A stretch of 64,000 nt of DNA from an uncultured Hyphomicrobiales bacterium (lineage in GTDB: Bacteria > Pseudomonadota > Alphaproteobacteria > Rhizobiales > Beijerinckiaceae): contig CAIKAR010000017.1 in NCBI GenBank assembly GCA_903825465.1, forward strand, positions 1 to 64,000. The letters run 5' to 3'. Positions 16,052-25,391 of this stretch are shown here, in pieces. The first letter of the stretch is position 1. Every line of letters starts with the position of its first letter. A program made the translations under genes and the position numbers. The notes below the pieces were generated by a model, which was not told the DNA's origin, made no database searches, and saw nothing but the letters and a program-made list of their open reading frames with translations.

Positions 16052-17356
16052 CTATGTCGGCGGCGTGCCGTTGTCCGCGAGAACGGCGCCGGCGAGATAA
16101 AGAGAGCCCGTGATCAAGACGCGCGGCGGCGCGGGCCATGCGCGCCGCGCGAGCGAGGCCAGCGCCTCGCCAACCCCAGCGGCTTGCGACGCGGTCACGC
16201 CCATCTCGCCGGCGATTTCCGCCAGTTCCACCGGCGCGCGGCCCGCGTGGTCGGCGGCCACCGGCACCGCGACGATTTCGCTCGCGAGCGCTTTGAACGG
16301 CGCCAGGAACGCGCGCGAGTCCTTGGTCGTGAGCATTCCGACAATCATGATCAACGGCCGCGGCGCGCGCTTGCCCATGTAGGCGAGGGCCGCGGCGAGG
16401 GCCTTGCCGCCGGCTTCGTTGTGTCCGCCGTCGAGCCAGAGTTCCGAGGGTTTCGGCGCCATGTCCACCAACGCGCCATGGCTCAGCCGCTGCAAGCGCG
16501 CCGGCCATTGAACATTCACCATGCCGGCGGCGAAAGCGCTCTCCGGCAAATCGGGAAATGTCGCGCGCAGCGTCGCGATGGCGAGACCGGCGTTGCCGAT
16601 CTGGTGATCGCCGGGCAGCGCGGGCGGGGGCAGGTCGAGCAGGCCGTCGCCATCCTCGAACACCAGCCGTCCGCGCTCCTCGCGGGCCTGGAAATCCTGC
16701 GCGCCAATCAGCAGCGGCGCGCGCACTTGTTCGGCGCGTTTCTCGATGACTTCGCGCGCTTCCGGCTCTTGATCCGCGATCACGGCGCGGACGCCGGCTT
16801 TCAAAATGCCCGCCTTCTCGAAGGCGATTTTCGCCAGCGTGTCGCCGAGGAACTCGACATGATCGATGGACACCGGCGTGATGACGCAGGCGAGTGGGCG
16901 CTCCACCACGTTCGTCGTGTCGAAACGGCCACCGAGCCCGACCTCCAGCAACAGCACATCGGCTGGATGTTCGGAGAAAAGCTTCAGCGCCGCGACGGTG
17001 ACGATCTCGAACAGCGTGATGGCCGCGCCGGCGTTGACCGCTTCGCATTCTTCCAGCGCGCGCGACAGCGCGTCTTCGTCGACAAGTTTTCCCGCCAGCC
17101 GAATCCGCTCGTGAAAGCGCGCGAGGTGCGGCGAGGTGTAGACATGGACACGCTTGCCGGCCGCTTCCAGAATCGCGCGAATGAAGGCGATCGTCGATCC
17201 CTTGCCGTTGGTTCCCGCGACATGAACGACGGGCGGCAGGCGGTCTTGCGGCCGGCCCAATTTCTCCAGCAGGTCGAGCGTGCGGCCCAGCGACAGGTCG
17301 ATTTTCTTCGGATGCAGCCGCGTCAGCCGATCCAGGACAACGTCGGAACGCGCCAT
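16052..17356 (-). CDS. folC: Folylpolyglutamate/dihydrofolate synthase
   Basis: 434 residues. P-loop HVAGTNGKGST (45-55), the omega-loop region TSPHLARFHERI, LLLEVGLGGRFDTTN, SIDHVEFLG, and LWLDGGHNEAGG in the C-terminal ligase domain identify FolC. It adds glutamate to dihydropteroate and folates in the cytoplasm (two-domain Mur-ligase fold). It starts 1 nt after the accD stop, the third gene of the trpA-accD-folC operon, an order conserved in alphaproteobacteria. Confidence 0.96.
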   Translation of the reverse strand: MARSDVVLDRLTRLHPKKIDLSLGRTLDLLEKLGRPQDRLPPVVHVAGTNGKGSTIAFIRAILEAAGKRVHVYTSPHLARFHERIRLAGKLVDEDALSRALEECEAVNAGAAITLFEIVTVAALKLFSEHPADVLLLEVGLGGRFDTTNVVERPLACVITPVSIDHVEFLGDTLAKIAFEKAGILKAGVRAVIADQEPEAREVIEKRAEQVRAPLLIGAQDFQAREERGRLVFEDGDGLLDLPPPALPGDHQIGNAGLAIATLRATFPDLPESAFAAGMVNVQWPARLQRLSHGALVDMAPKPSELWLDGGHNEAGGKALAAALAYMGKRAPRPLIMIVGMLTTKDSRAFLAPFKALASEIVAVPVAADHAGRAPVELAEIAGEMGVTASQAAGVGEALASLARRAWPAPPRVLITGSLYLAGAVLADNGTPPT

Positions 17357-17357
17357 C

Positions 17358-18230
17358 TCACGCGGCTTTCCCGGCCTCGCGCGCGGGCCGCTTGGTCAGG
17401 ATCGCGCACAGCCGCGCCAGCGTCGCGCGCATGTCCTTGCGCTCCACCACCATGTCGATCATCCCGTGCGCCTTGAGGTATTCGGCGCGCTGGAAGCCGT
17501 CGGGCAGGCGCTCGCGGATGGTTTGCTCGATGACGCGCGCGCCGGCGAAGCCGATCATCGCGCCGGGCTCGGCGATATGGATGTCGCCGAGCATCGCGAA
17601 GGACGCGGTGACGCCGCCCGTGGTCGGGTTGGTCATCACGACGATGTAGGGCAGCCTCGCGGCCTTGAGGCGCCGGACGGCGACCGTTGTGCGCGGCATC
17701 TGCATGAGCGAGAACATTCCCTCCTGCATGCGCGCGCCGCCCGAAGCCGTGAACATGACGAAGGGCGTCTTGCGCGAAACGGCTTCCATCATGCCCGAAA
17801 CGATCGCTTCGCCGGCCGCCATGCCGAGCGAGCCCGCGATGAACTCGAAATCCTGGACGCCGACAACGACTTCCTGCCCTTCAAGGCCGCCGATGGCGAT
17901 TCTCACCGCGTCGTTCGAGCCGGTTTTCGTCCGGAAATCCTTGAGCCGTTCGGTGTAGCGCTTGACGTCGCGGAATTTCAGCGGGTCGGCGGGCACGTCC
18001 GGGGTCGGCAGGTCGATGTATTTGCCCTCGTCGAACAACGACGCGAGCCGCGCCTTCACCGGCATGCGCATGTGATAGCCGGAGTTCGGCACCACGAACA
18101 TATTGGATTCGAGATCCTTGTGGAACACGAGTTCGCCGCTGTCGGGGCATTTCACCCACAGGTTCTCCGGCGTTTCGCGCTTCAGAAACGAGCGGATCTT
18201 CGGCGGAACGACGTTCGACATCCAGTTCAT
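17358..18230 (-). CDS. accD: Acetyl-CoA carboxylase carboxyltransferase subunit beta
   Basis: 290 residues. Carboxyltransferase motifs: [47 protein letters not shown]. AccD pairs with AccA to transfer CO2 from biotin to acetyl-CoA, the first step of fatty-acid synthesis. The N-terminal zinc ribbon is degenerate: of the four Cys expected only Cys28 remains, with Ser31, Val47 and Ser50 in the other places (KCPDSG...VVPNSG). I recall the same loss in rhizobial AccD, so it is a lineage mark and not damage. The start overlaps the trpA stop (ATGA). Confidence 0.97.
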   Translation of the reverse strand: MNWMSNVVPPKIRSFLKRETPENLWVKCPDSGELVFHKDLESNMFVVPNSGYHMRMPVKARLASLFDEGKYIDLPTPDVPADPLKFRDVKRYTERLKDFRTKTGSNDAVRIAIGGLEGQEVVVGVQDFEFIAGSLGMAAGEAIVSGMMEAVSRKTPFVMFTASGGARMQEGMFSLMQMPRTTVAVRRLKAARLPYIVVMTNPTTGGVTASFAMLGDIHIAEPGAMIGFAGARVIEQTIRERLPDGFQRAEYLKAHGMIDMVVERKDMRATLARLCAILTKRPAREAGKAA

Positions 18231-19090
18231 GGCTGTGCCTTTCCGCCGGCGCGCGCGCCGTTGGCGATTTCGGAAACAAGCGCCGTCACGGCGGCGATTG
18301 TGCCCGATGTCGCGCGCCCTTGGTCATCGAGCGAACAGCGCAGCGCGTCGATCAACGCGGTGCCGACGACGACGCCGTCCGCGTGCGCCGCGATCGCGGC
18401 CGCGGACGCGGCCGTCTTCACGCCGAAACCGACCGCGACCGGCAACGGCGTGTGGCGCTTGATCCGTTCGACGGCGGCGCCCACCTTCGAATAATCGGGG
18501 ATCGCCGCGCCGGTCACGCCGTTGAGCGAGACGTAATAGACAAAGCCCGAGGTGTTCGTCAGCACCTTCGGCAAGCGCTTGTCGTCGGTCGTGGGGGTGG
18601 CGAGACGGATGAAGTTGATCCCGGCCTTCATCGCCGGCTCGCAGAGTTCGCAATCCTCCTCCGGCGGCAGATCGACGACGATCAGCCCGTCGACGCCGGC
18701 GGCCTTGGCCTCGGCGAGAAACGTGTCGACGCCGTGGACATAGATCGGGTTGTAGTAGCCCATCAGCACGATGGGCGTGGCGTTGTCGCGAGCGCGAAAG
18801 TCCGCCACCATGGCGAGCGTCTTCTTCAGCGTGGTTCCCGCCTTCAACGCGCGCAGGCCAGCGGCCTGAATGCTTGGCCCATCCGCCATCGGGTCGGTGA
18901 ACGGCATGCCCACCTCGATCACGTCCGCGCCCGCGGCCGGCAGGGCGCGCAGCAGCGCCAGCGACGTTGGGATGTCGGGATCGCCCGCCATGACAAACGT
19001 CACAAGAGCCGCCCGGCGCTCGGCGCGGCATTGGGCGAAGCGGGCGGTTATGCGGTTGGGCGTTGGGTTGGTGGCGGCTTGAGCGGTCAT
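18227..19090 (-). CDS. trpA: Tryptophan synthase alpha subunit
   Basis: 287 residues from ATG 19090; a longer frame reaching 19213 would run into the divergent PrpD promoter region. Catalytic Glu59 (VIEVGMPF) and Asp70 (DPMADGPS) are present, with [33 protein letters not shown] and VGFGVKTAA loops. TrpA cleaves indoleglycerol phosphate and channels indole to TrpB. trpF and trpB, often just upstream in this order, are absent here: the next gene is divergent, so trpA heads its own transcript. Confidence 0.97.
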   Translation of the reverse strand: MTAQAATNPTPNRITARFAQCRAERRAALVTFVMAGDPDIPTSLALLRALPAAGADVIEVGMPFTDPMADGPSIQAAGLRALKAGTTLKKTLAMVADFRARDNATPIVLMGYYNPIYVHGVDTFLAEAKAAGVDGLIVVDLPPEEDCELCEPAMKAGINFIRLATPTTDDKRLPKVLTNTSGFVYYVSLNGVTGAAIPDYSKVGAAVERIKRHTPLPVAVGFGVKTAASAAAIAAHADGVVVGTALIDALRCSLDDQGRATSGTIAAVTALVSEIANGARAGGKAQP

Positions 19091-19205
19091 GGGGGCGGGG
19101 GTTAGCACGGCTCGGCGGCGGGGGAAACCGCCCGCGTTTCCTCCCGGCGCGATCCGCGGCATAGTCCCGCGACCGGCGCCAGTCCGGGAACACGGGAGGC
19201 CCGCC

Positions 19206-20663
19206 ATGCGCACTATCGATCACGCCGCTTGCTGGAGCCGGCGGTTGTTCATGGCCGCGGGCGCTTCCAGCTTCGCCGCCCCGGCGATCGCGCAGACGGT
19301 GGCCCGGAAACGCCCGCTGGCGGAGATGATCGCCGATTACGCGGTTTCATACGACTTTTCCAACGCGCCGGCCGCGGTCGTCGAGGCCGCGCGGGTCGCC
19401 TTCATCGACACCTTGGGGGTGATGCTGGCTGGCAGCCACGAGGAAGTCGCGCATATCGCCGCGGAGATGGCGAGGGACGAGCAAAGCGCGCCCCTCGCCG
19501 GCGTCGTGGGACGCGACTTCAGGGCGTCGCCGCAACTCGCCGCGCTCGCCAACGGCGTCGCCGCGCACGCGATGGACTATGATTTCAGCTACGCCAGCGG
19601 GCAGGCGGTCTCGGCCGTCATTCCAGCGCTTTTGCCGCTCGCCGAAGCCAGGGGATCGTCGCCGCGCGACGTGTTGGCGGCCTTCGTCGTCGGCTGCGAG
19701 GTCGCGGCGCGGCTGGTGCGCGCGAGCCCGCAAATCTCGGCGAAGGGCGGCTGGCACGCCACCGGCATGGTCGGCAATATCGCCGCCGGCGTCGCCTGCG
19801 CGCGGCTGCTCAAACTGCCGGCGGCGCAAATCGTCGATGTGGTCGGCATCGGCGCGTCGCTGGCGAGCGGCGTCTCCGCCAATTTCGGCACCATGACCAA
19901 GCCGCTGCATTCCGGCAACGCGGCGCGCAATGGCGTCACCGCGGCGCAGCTCGCCGCGCGGGGCTTCACGTCGAGCGCCACCGCGCTCGAAGGCGGCAGC
20001 GGCTATTACGCGACGTTCAGCCGGGGCCTGCCGGTCGATTTTTCCGCCTTCGACGATCTCGGAACGGTCAACAACATCGTCGCTCCCGGCTATTCGCTGA
20101 AGCGCTACCCCTGCGGCGGGCTGGGGCACGCCGCCATCGACGCCGCGCTCGCTCTGCGCGAACAATTGGGGGGCCGCGCCGGCGACATCGCGAAGATCGA
20201 GGTGGGCGTGACCAAAAACGCGTTTCAACGCATTGGCGGCGCCTATCCTCATTCCATCGAGAGCGCGAAATTCTCCATGCCCTATCTCGGCGCCTGGACG
20301 GTGCTGCGCGGCGCGCCCGCCCTCGCGACGTTCACCGAGAAATCCATCGCGGACCCGGAGGTCAAGGCGTTTTCGGCGAAGATCACGCACCACGTGGACG
20401 CCGAATTCGCCGACGACATCGCGCAGGCGCCGGGTCGCGTGGTCGTCACGATGAACAACGGCGAAACCTTCGAGAAAATGGTCCGCTTCGCCAGCGGTTC
20501 GCCGCAAAACCCGATGAGCGCCGCGCAAATCGAGGCGAAGTTCCTCGACTGCGCCGGGCGGGCGCTGGATCCCGCGCGAGCGAAGGAAGCGTTCGCGTGG
20601 GCGAGCGGCGTGACGACGCGATCGTCGTTCGCCGGACTGTGGGGCGCGTTGAAGGCGGGCTGA
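19206..20663 (+). CDS. MmgE/PrpD-family protein with twin-arginine signal
   Basis: 485 residues from ATG 19206 (GGGAGG 6 nt upstream). Residues 9-30 are [22 protein letters not shown]: an SRRLFM Tat motif, hydrophobic core and AIA-Q cleavage site. The rest is MmgE/Prp[11 protein letters not shown] (D-x-D active-site region near 120-129), [40 protein letters not shown]. Family members are 2-methylcitrate, cis-aconitate or itaconate-type dehydratases/decarboxylases/isomerases and usually lack export signals. A periplasmic location would be unusual. No prpC is adjacent; the divergent trpA shares its promoter gap. Confidence 0.88.
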   Translation: MRTIDHAACWSRRLFMAAGASSFAAPAIAQTVARKRPLAEMIADYAVSYDFSNAPAAVVEAARVAFIDTLGVMLAGSHEEVAHIAAEMARDEQSAPLAGVVGRDFRASPQLAALANGVAAHAMDYDFSYASGQAVSAVIPALLPLAEARGSSPRDVLAAFVVGCEVAARLVRASPQISAKGGWHATGMVGNIAAGVACARLLKLPAAQIVDVVGIGASLASGVSANFGTMTKPLHSGNAARNGVTAAQLAARGFTSSATALEGGSGYYATFSRGLPVDFSAFDDLGTVNNIVAPGYSLKRYPCGGLGHAAIDAALALREQLGGRAGDIAKIEVGVTKNAFQRIGGAYPHSIESAKFSMPYLGAWTVLRGAPALATFTEKSIADPEVKAFSAKITHHVDAEFADDIAQAPGRVVVTMNNGETFEKMVRFASGSPQNPMSAAQIEAKFLDCAGRALDPARAKEAFAWASGVTTRSSFAGLWGALKAG

Positions 20664-20727
20664 AAGCGCGCCGCTTGATCCGGGCGCGTGGCGCGAACCC
20701 GCTCGTCCGCGCCACGCTTGCCGGCGT

Positions 20728-21819
20728 CTACATCTTCTCCGGATGCAGGATCAGCTTCTGCACGCGCCAGTTCAGGATTTCGGCGACGTAGATTTCGTTC
20801 TCCGACGGGCAGGCGATTTCGTGGATCCAGCCGAATTGCTTCAACTGCTTGCCTGATTTGCCGAACACGCCGAGCAACTTGCCGTCGAGCGTGAACTTGT
20901 AGACGCGGCCAGGAAACGAATCCGACGTGTAGAGATATTGCGTTGGCCCCGGCGTGATGCACACCGTCCACGGCGCGCCGGGCATCTGGGTCATGTTGCC
21001 CTGATAGCCCTGCAACGTCGGTGGCTGGTTGCCGATGGCGGGATGCGCGTCGGGCGGCAGCGGCAGGTCGATGGAGATTGCCCGCAGGAACTTGCCTTCG
21101 CCGTCGAAAACCTGAATGCGGCGGTTGCCGCGGTCGGCGACGTAGATGTTGCCCTGGGCGTCGGCCGCGATGGCGTGCGGCGTGTCGAATTGGCCGGGCT
21201 CCTTGCCGGGCGAACCCCACGATTTCACCCAGTCGCCGTTCTTGTCCACCTTGCCGACGCGCGAATTCCAGTAGCCGTCGGAGAAATAAGCGTTGCCCTG
21301 CGGATCCCACGTCACGTCGGTGGGCTGGCGGAAGCGGCCGTTCTCGAAGTTGGTGGGCTTGGGCTGGCCGGCGCGCTTGTAGGGCTCGGACTCCTCGTCG
21401 GCGGCCTCGGCCTTGCGGCCGAACACCATGACGACGCGGCCCTTGGGATTGAATTTGACGAACATGTCCGAGCCCTTGTCGACGGCCCAGATGTTGTCGT
21501 CCTTGTCGATTTTGACGGTGTGGGCGAAGGCCCAGGCGTAAAGGTTCTTGCCGATCTCGCGGACGTAGTTGCCATCGGCGTCGAATTCGAGCAGCTGCGT
21601 CGCCTGCGCCTTGTAGGCCGCGCCCGTGACGTTGCCGCGATGCAGGATGAAGATGTGGCCCTGCGAGTTCACCGCGACGCCGGAGGCCTCGCCCAGATAC
21701 ATGTTCTCCGGCAGCTTGAAGAAATCCGGCGCCGATTCAAACGGGATTTCCGGGATGGCGGTCTGCGCCACCGCGGGCGCGCAAGCAAGCATCAACAATC
21801 CGGCCAGCGCGAATTTCAT
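20728..21819 (-). CDS. Secreted NHL-repeat beta-propeller protein
   Basis: 363 residues, ATG 21819 with GGGAGGAA. Signal peptide 1-19 (ACAPAVAQ). Six NHL-type blades follow: GEASGVAVNSQGHIFILHRG, VKIDKDDNIWAVDKG, TDVTWDPQGNAYFSDGYWNSRVGKV (shortened here), HAIAADAQGNIYVADRGNRRIQVFD, and a final WIHEIACPSENEIYVAE blade. Relatives are annotated as peptidylglycine alpha-amidating lyase-like or 6-bladed periplasmic propellers. Catalytic residues cannot be assigned. It may act with the neighbouring haem propeller and cytochrome c genes, which lie on the same strand upstream with a luciferase-like gene between. Confidence 0.85.
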   Translation of the reverse strand: MKFALAGLLMLACAPAVAQTAIPEIPFESAPDFFKLPENMYLGEASGVAVNSQGHIFILHRGNVTGAAYKAQATQLLEFDADGNYVREIGKNLYAWAFAHTVKIDKDDNIWAVDKGSDMFVKFNPKGRVVMVFGRKAEAADEESEPYKRAGQPKPTNFENGRFRQPTDVTWDPQGNAYFSDGYWNSRVGKVDKNGDWVKSWGSPGKEPGQFDTPHAIAADAQGNIYVADRGNRRIQVFDGEGKFLRAISIDLPLPPDAHPAIGNQPPTLQGYQGNMTQMPGAPWTVCITPGPTQYLYTSDSFPGRVYKFTLDGKLLGVFGKSGKQLKQFGWIHEIACPSENEIYVAEILNWRVQKLILHPEKM

Positions 21820-21909
21820 CTATTCCTCCCGTGTTGGGGCGACGTGCGCGCCCCGTGGGCAATCTGGCACGGCGCGCGCGAATAGGAAAGGGACCGCGGC
21901 GGGGCGTTG

Positions 21910-22923
21910 CTACGTGTTCGCCATGCGCGGCATGACCTCCGCGATGAACAGCTTCGCGGAGCGCTCCATCTCCGCGTAGCTCATGTCGCCGAAGGCGAGG
22001 CGCATGACGCAGTAATCGGCGCCCGCGGCGCGCATGTCGGCGGCGAGCGCGCGCCCGACAGTGTCCGGCGATCCCGCGGTTCCGCGGCCGGAAGCGATCA
22101 GCTCGTCGAACGTGGCCTCGCGGCCGCTCAGTCGCGGCGCCACCCCGTGCTTGTTATGCAGCCAGCGGAAGCTGGCGTTGAACCGCAGATGCGCGCGCCG
22201 GGCGATCGCCAGGCCCTCGTCGTCGGTGGGCGCGACAAAGACCGAGCGCGCCAGGCCGACGATAGGCGTCGGCGCCTCGCCGTTCCGCTCGCGCCACGTT
22301 TCCTTGAAGCGGCCGATGTAGGCGCCGGAATCCGCGGCCGTTTCGTTGCAGACGATGTGATAGCCGCGCCGCGCCGCCGTCTCCGCGCTTTCAAGCGAAT
22401 GAACGCCGTACCAGATGGGGGGATGCGGCGTTTGCAGCGGCCTCTGATGGATGGGAGCGTCCTTGATCCGATAGTGCGCGCCCTCGAAGTCGATGCGCCC
22501 CGTCGCCATGCCCTGCAACACGCAGGCGAGGGCCTCCTCGTGGATCTCGCGCGCCTGTTTGGGGTCGACGCCGAAATAGGCGAGCTCCATCGGCACGGAG
22601 CCCCGGCCGAAGCCGAGATCGACGCGGCCGCCGCTCATCTGGTCGATCATGCCGATCTCTTCGGCGAGGCGGATGGGATGATGCAGCGGCAGCGCGTAAA
22701 CCAGCGTGCCCAGGCGCAGGCGCCTGGTGCGTTGCGCGGCCGCGGCGAGAAACACGCTCGGCGACGCGCCGCCGCCCAGCGGCGTGCAGTGGTGCTCGGT
22801 GACGTGACAGCCGCGAAATCCGCCGCGGTCGCACAGTTCGAGCAACTTCAGCCGGTTTTCGTAGTGCGCTTGAACGGGACCGTCGCCGCTGAGGTCGAGG
22901 TGGTCCATTACGCCGAATTGCAT
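21910..22923 (-). CDS. LLM-class flavin-dependent oxidoreductase
   Basis: 337 residues. Bacterial luciferase-like TIM barrel: FRGCHVTEHHCTPLG (conserved EHH), LRLGTLVYALPLHHPIRLAEEIGMIDQMSGGRVDLGFGRG split across residues 68-108, then TPHPPIWYGVHS and a C-terminal GSPDTVGRAL. Uses FMNH2 or F420 for monooxygenation or hydride transfer; cofactor cannot be told apart by eye. Starts 22 nt after the stop of the Vgb-like gene and probably cotranscribed with it. One of four LLM proteins in the window. Confidence 0.88.
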   Translation of the reverse strand: MQFGVMDHLDLSGDGPVQAHYENRLKLLELCDRGGFRGCHVTEHHCTPLGGGASPSVFLAAAAQRTRRLRLGTLVYALPLHHPIRLAEEIGMIDQMSGGRVDLGFGRGSVPMELAYFGVDPKQAREIHEEALACVLQGMATGRIDFEGAHYRIKDAPIHQRPLQTPHPPIWYGVHSLESAETAARRGYHIVCNETAADSGAYIGRFKETWRERNGEAPTPIVGLARSVFVAPTDDEGLAIARRAHLRFNASFRWLHNKHGVAPRLSGREATFDELIASGRGTAGSPDTVGRALAADMRAAGADYCVMRLAFGDMSYAEMERSAKLFIAEVMPRMANT

Positions 22924-22945
22924 GTGTTGTCCTAAAGATAAACGC

Positions 22946-24781
22946 CTACTTCGCCGCTTCCTTCGCCGCGGCCATGTCGGCCTCGCTTCTCACCGTCATC
23001 ACCGAGATCTGACTCGTGCGGTAAAGCGGCGTCACCACCTTCAGCTGGCCGCCGGTTTCGTCGAGCGAGATGAACCGCACCTCCGTGCCCCGCCGCGGCA
23101 GTTCGAAAAACGTCCAGTCCTTCGTCGATGGATTGTATCGGTAGATCTCGTCGGCGCTCCACAGGTTGCCCCAGGCGTTGTGCGCGCTGTCGACGGCGAT
23201 GTGGTAGGGCTGCTGGCTGAATGGATCGGGCAGCGGCACGATGCTGGTCTCGTTGGTTCTCGTGTCGACGCGCGCCAACGAGCCGCCCCACGAGTCGCCG
23301 ACCCAGAGCACATCGCCGTTCTTGTCGGCGCCCATGCGGCGCGGCCCTTGCTGCCACGGCAGGGGGTGGTTGAAGCTCAACTGGTCGTAGGCGGCGTAAA
23401 CCTTCATCGCCTCCGGCGTTTGCGCGGCCTTGACATCGGGCACTTCCGGCAGCGGCACCTCGCTCGCTTTCAGGGTGGCCATGTCGCCTTTGCCGATGGT
23501 GTCGGTGGGCATCTGCGCCCACCAGCCGTTGCCGTCGCGGTCGCCGGCCGCGCCATAGGTCGCGCCCTCGCCGCCCGGCGTCTTGAAGTTCACGGATTTG
23601 AATTCGGTGAACTTCTCCGTCTCCGGATCGAAGCGCAGCGCGCCGTCGGGCGCGGACGCCCATATCTTTCCCTTACCGTCGACATCGACCGTCACGGCGC
23701 CGCCAAGCGGCGACATCGACGCCGGCGTCGCGAATATCTTGAGGTCGCCGGTGCGCGGATCGAGCCGTCCCAGGCTGCGCCGCCCGGGATTGATGTCGAA
23801 CCACAGGATGCCGTTCTTGTCGCGCGACATGCCGTGCGACGTGGCGGCGAGGCCGTTCCGCGCCGTCACCTTGACGAAGCTGACCTCGCCCGTTTTGCCG
23901 TTGACATGGCCAATCGACACGAGGCGGTTGGGGTTGTTGCAGGTGAACCAGAGATCGCCCCGAAGGTCGAGCCACGCGTCGTGCACGAGGCCGCCCTGCT
24001 TCGACGGCGCGCCGTTCGACCAATCCGAGCCGTCGTTCGTGATGGCGGGCAGTCCGATGCCCGCGTCGGGATTTTGCGGCAGGTCGTATTGTTTGAACAC
24101 GGCGCGCGCGGCCTCGCCGGACACAGGCGGACGGACGCGGGGCTTCGCTTCGCTCTCGCCGGGGCCGCGCACGCGCGCGAGATAGGCGGCGAGCTCCTTC
24201 TGGTTGAATTCGATGAGCGCGTTCGCCTTCAGCTTGTCCGAATAGACGCCGGTGCCGGGGATTTTCTTCATCAGATCGATGATATGCGACCAGCCCGTCT
24301 CGTCGAAGCGGTTCTGCAACAGGTAGTTCGCCGTGTGGCAGCCGGTGCAGTTGTTGCGGAAAATCCGCTTGATGTTGGCGTCCGCCTGGGTGTCGCCGGG
24401 CAGCGCGGCGAGCATTTCCTCGCCCGGCAACTGCTTCCACAGCGCTTCCTTGTCTGTGATGGCGGCCAGCTTGAAATCCTGGCGGGCGGTCGCCGCTTCG
24501 ACGCTCGTCTCGCCTGTGGCCTGTTCGAATCCGAGCGCGTTGGTCCAGACCTTGTACTTGCCGGCGGGCAGGGCGGGAAAATAATAGGCGCCGCCGTCGT
24601 CGGTGAAGACCGACCAGCTGATCGACGAGCCCTCCGCTTTCGCCGACACGGAGACGCCGCCCAAAGGCGCGCCGTCGGAAGCCGCGACCGCGCCCGCGAG
24701 CACGGCGTCGGCGCGCGCGCCGGAGGCTGCCAGGCATAACGCGACGGCGCTGGCGGAAACGAGAAGCCTTGTGGAGATCAT
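22946..24781 (-). CDS. Secreted Vgb-like propeller with Peg/CarboxypepD and c-type haem domains
   Basis: 611 residues. Signal peptide 1-24 (LAASGARA). A carboxypeptidase-regulatory-like beta sandwich follows at about 26-107 (GAVAASDGAPLGGVSV, YYFPALPAGKYKV). Then comes a c-haem site NNCTGCHTANY with Cys145, Cys148 and His149. The large C-terminal part (about 250-590) is a virginiamycin-B-lyase type propeller (HDAWLDLRGDLWFT, HGMSRDKNGILWFDIN, RMGADKNGDVLWVGDSWGG, HIAVDSAHNAWGNLW). The haem plus the adjoining cytochrome c gene (25 nt upstream) suggest a periplasmic redox enzyme rather than a lyase. A Met axial ligand is not obvious. Confidence 0.87.
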   Translation of the reverse strand: MISTRLLVSASAVALCLAASGARADAVLAGAVAASDGAPLGGVSVSAKAEGSSISWSVFTDDGGAYYFPALPAGKYKVWTNALGFEQATGETSVEAATARQDFKLAAITDKEALWKQLPGEEMLAALPGDTQADANIKRIFRNNCTGCHTANYLLQNRFDETGWSHIIDLMKKIPGTGVYSDKLKANALIEFNQKELAAYLARVRGPGESEAKPRVRPPVSGEAARAVFKQYDLPQNPDAGIGLPAITNDGSDWSNGAPSKQGGLVHDAWLDLRGDLWFTCNNPNRLVSIGHVNGKTGEVSFVKVTARNGLAATSHGMSRDKNGILWFDINPGRRSLGRLDPRTGDLKIFATPASMSPLGGAVTVDVDGKGKIWASAPDGALRFDPETEKFTEFKSVNFKTPGGEGATYGAAGDRDGNGWWAQMPTDTIGKGDMATLKASEVPLPEVPDVKAAQTPEAMKVYAAYDQLSFNHPLPWQQGPRRMGADKNGDVLWVGDSWGGSLARVDTRTNETSIVPLPDPFSQQPYHIAVDSAHNAWGNLWSADEIYRYNPSTKDWTFFELPRRGTEVRFISLDETGGQLKVVTPLYRTSQISVMTVRSEADMAAAKEAAK

Positions 24782-24806
24782 GGTGTCTTCCCCGATTATC
24801 GCCCGA

Positions 24807-25151
24807 TTATTGTTTCGCCGGCGCCGGCGGCGCGGCCACGGTCTTGATGTAGGCGACGATGGCGTCGATGCCCGCCGCGTCGAACTTGTATTTGAAGCCC
24901 GGCATGCGCTGGGTTCCCTCGCCGATCACCTGCCGCATGGCGGCCTCGTCGCCGCCGAGGCTTTCCACGCCGAGCGGGGGCCCGTATGTCGTCGCGCCAA
25001 GCTGCGGCTTGAGGTGGCAGATCGCGCAGTGCTGGTTGAGAAGCTGGCGTCCCAGCGTCTGCTGGGCGTCGAGCGCCGGCGCGGCGTTTTGGGCCAGCGC
25101 GGCCGACGCCACGGGTGTCAAAAACAAAGACGCCAAAATCGAATGCCGCAC
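24807..25151 (-). CDS. Small periplasmic cytochrome c
   Basis: 114 residues; start is GTG at 25151, supported by GGGAGG 7-8 nt upstream. Signal peptide 1-20 (ASAALA-Q). Haem site CAICH at 42-46 and a likely Met83 ligand in QRMPGFKYKF; ends with an AAPPAPAKQ tail after the last helix (IDAIVAYIKTV). Class I cytochrome c of about 9 kDa mature size. It sits directly before the haem propeller gene on the same strand and is its most likely electron acceptor. Confidence 0.9.
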   Translation of the reverse strand: MRHSILASLFLTPVASAALAQNAAPALDAQQTLGRQLLNQHCAICHLKPQLGATTYGPPLGVESLGGDEAAMRQVIGEGTQRMPGFKYKFDAAGIDAIVAYIKTVAAPPAPAKQ

Positions 25152-25260
25152 GCCAAATCCTCCCGGGCAATGGCCCGCAGGTTAGGCGAAAAGCGGCGGT
25201 GGGGAAAGCATGGCCCGCGCGGATGGATTTCGCGCGGCCAACGAAGATGGCCCAGACACG

Positions 25261-25289
25261 AAAACGCCGGGCGTACATCCGGCCCGGCG
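25261..25289 (-). terminator. Rho-independent terminator of the Rieske/amidohydrolase operon
   Basis: On the minus strand an 8-bp perfect stem CGCCGGGC/GCCCGGCG (25289-25282 and 25272-25265, 9-nt loop) is followed by TTTT (25264-25261). It lies about 100 nt beyond the stop of the last Rieske gene and before the cytochrome c gene, separating the two minus-strand transcripts. Confidence 0.55.
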
Positions 25290-25391
25290 CATCCATCGCG
25301 ATCAGCGTCATACTTTTACGCGCGCCAATCGCGACGCTATTTTTTAGGTGGCAATGGTGAATATTTTGTGACCGTTTCCGGGCCGCCGCGC

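Noticed and set aside
17358-18230. accD as a damaged gene because of missing zinc cysteines
   Set aside because: The catalytic carboxyltransferase motifs are intact and the same loss is recalled for rhizobial AccD.
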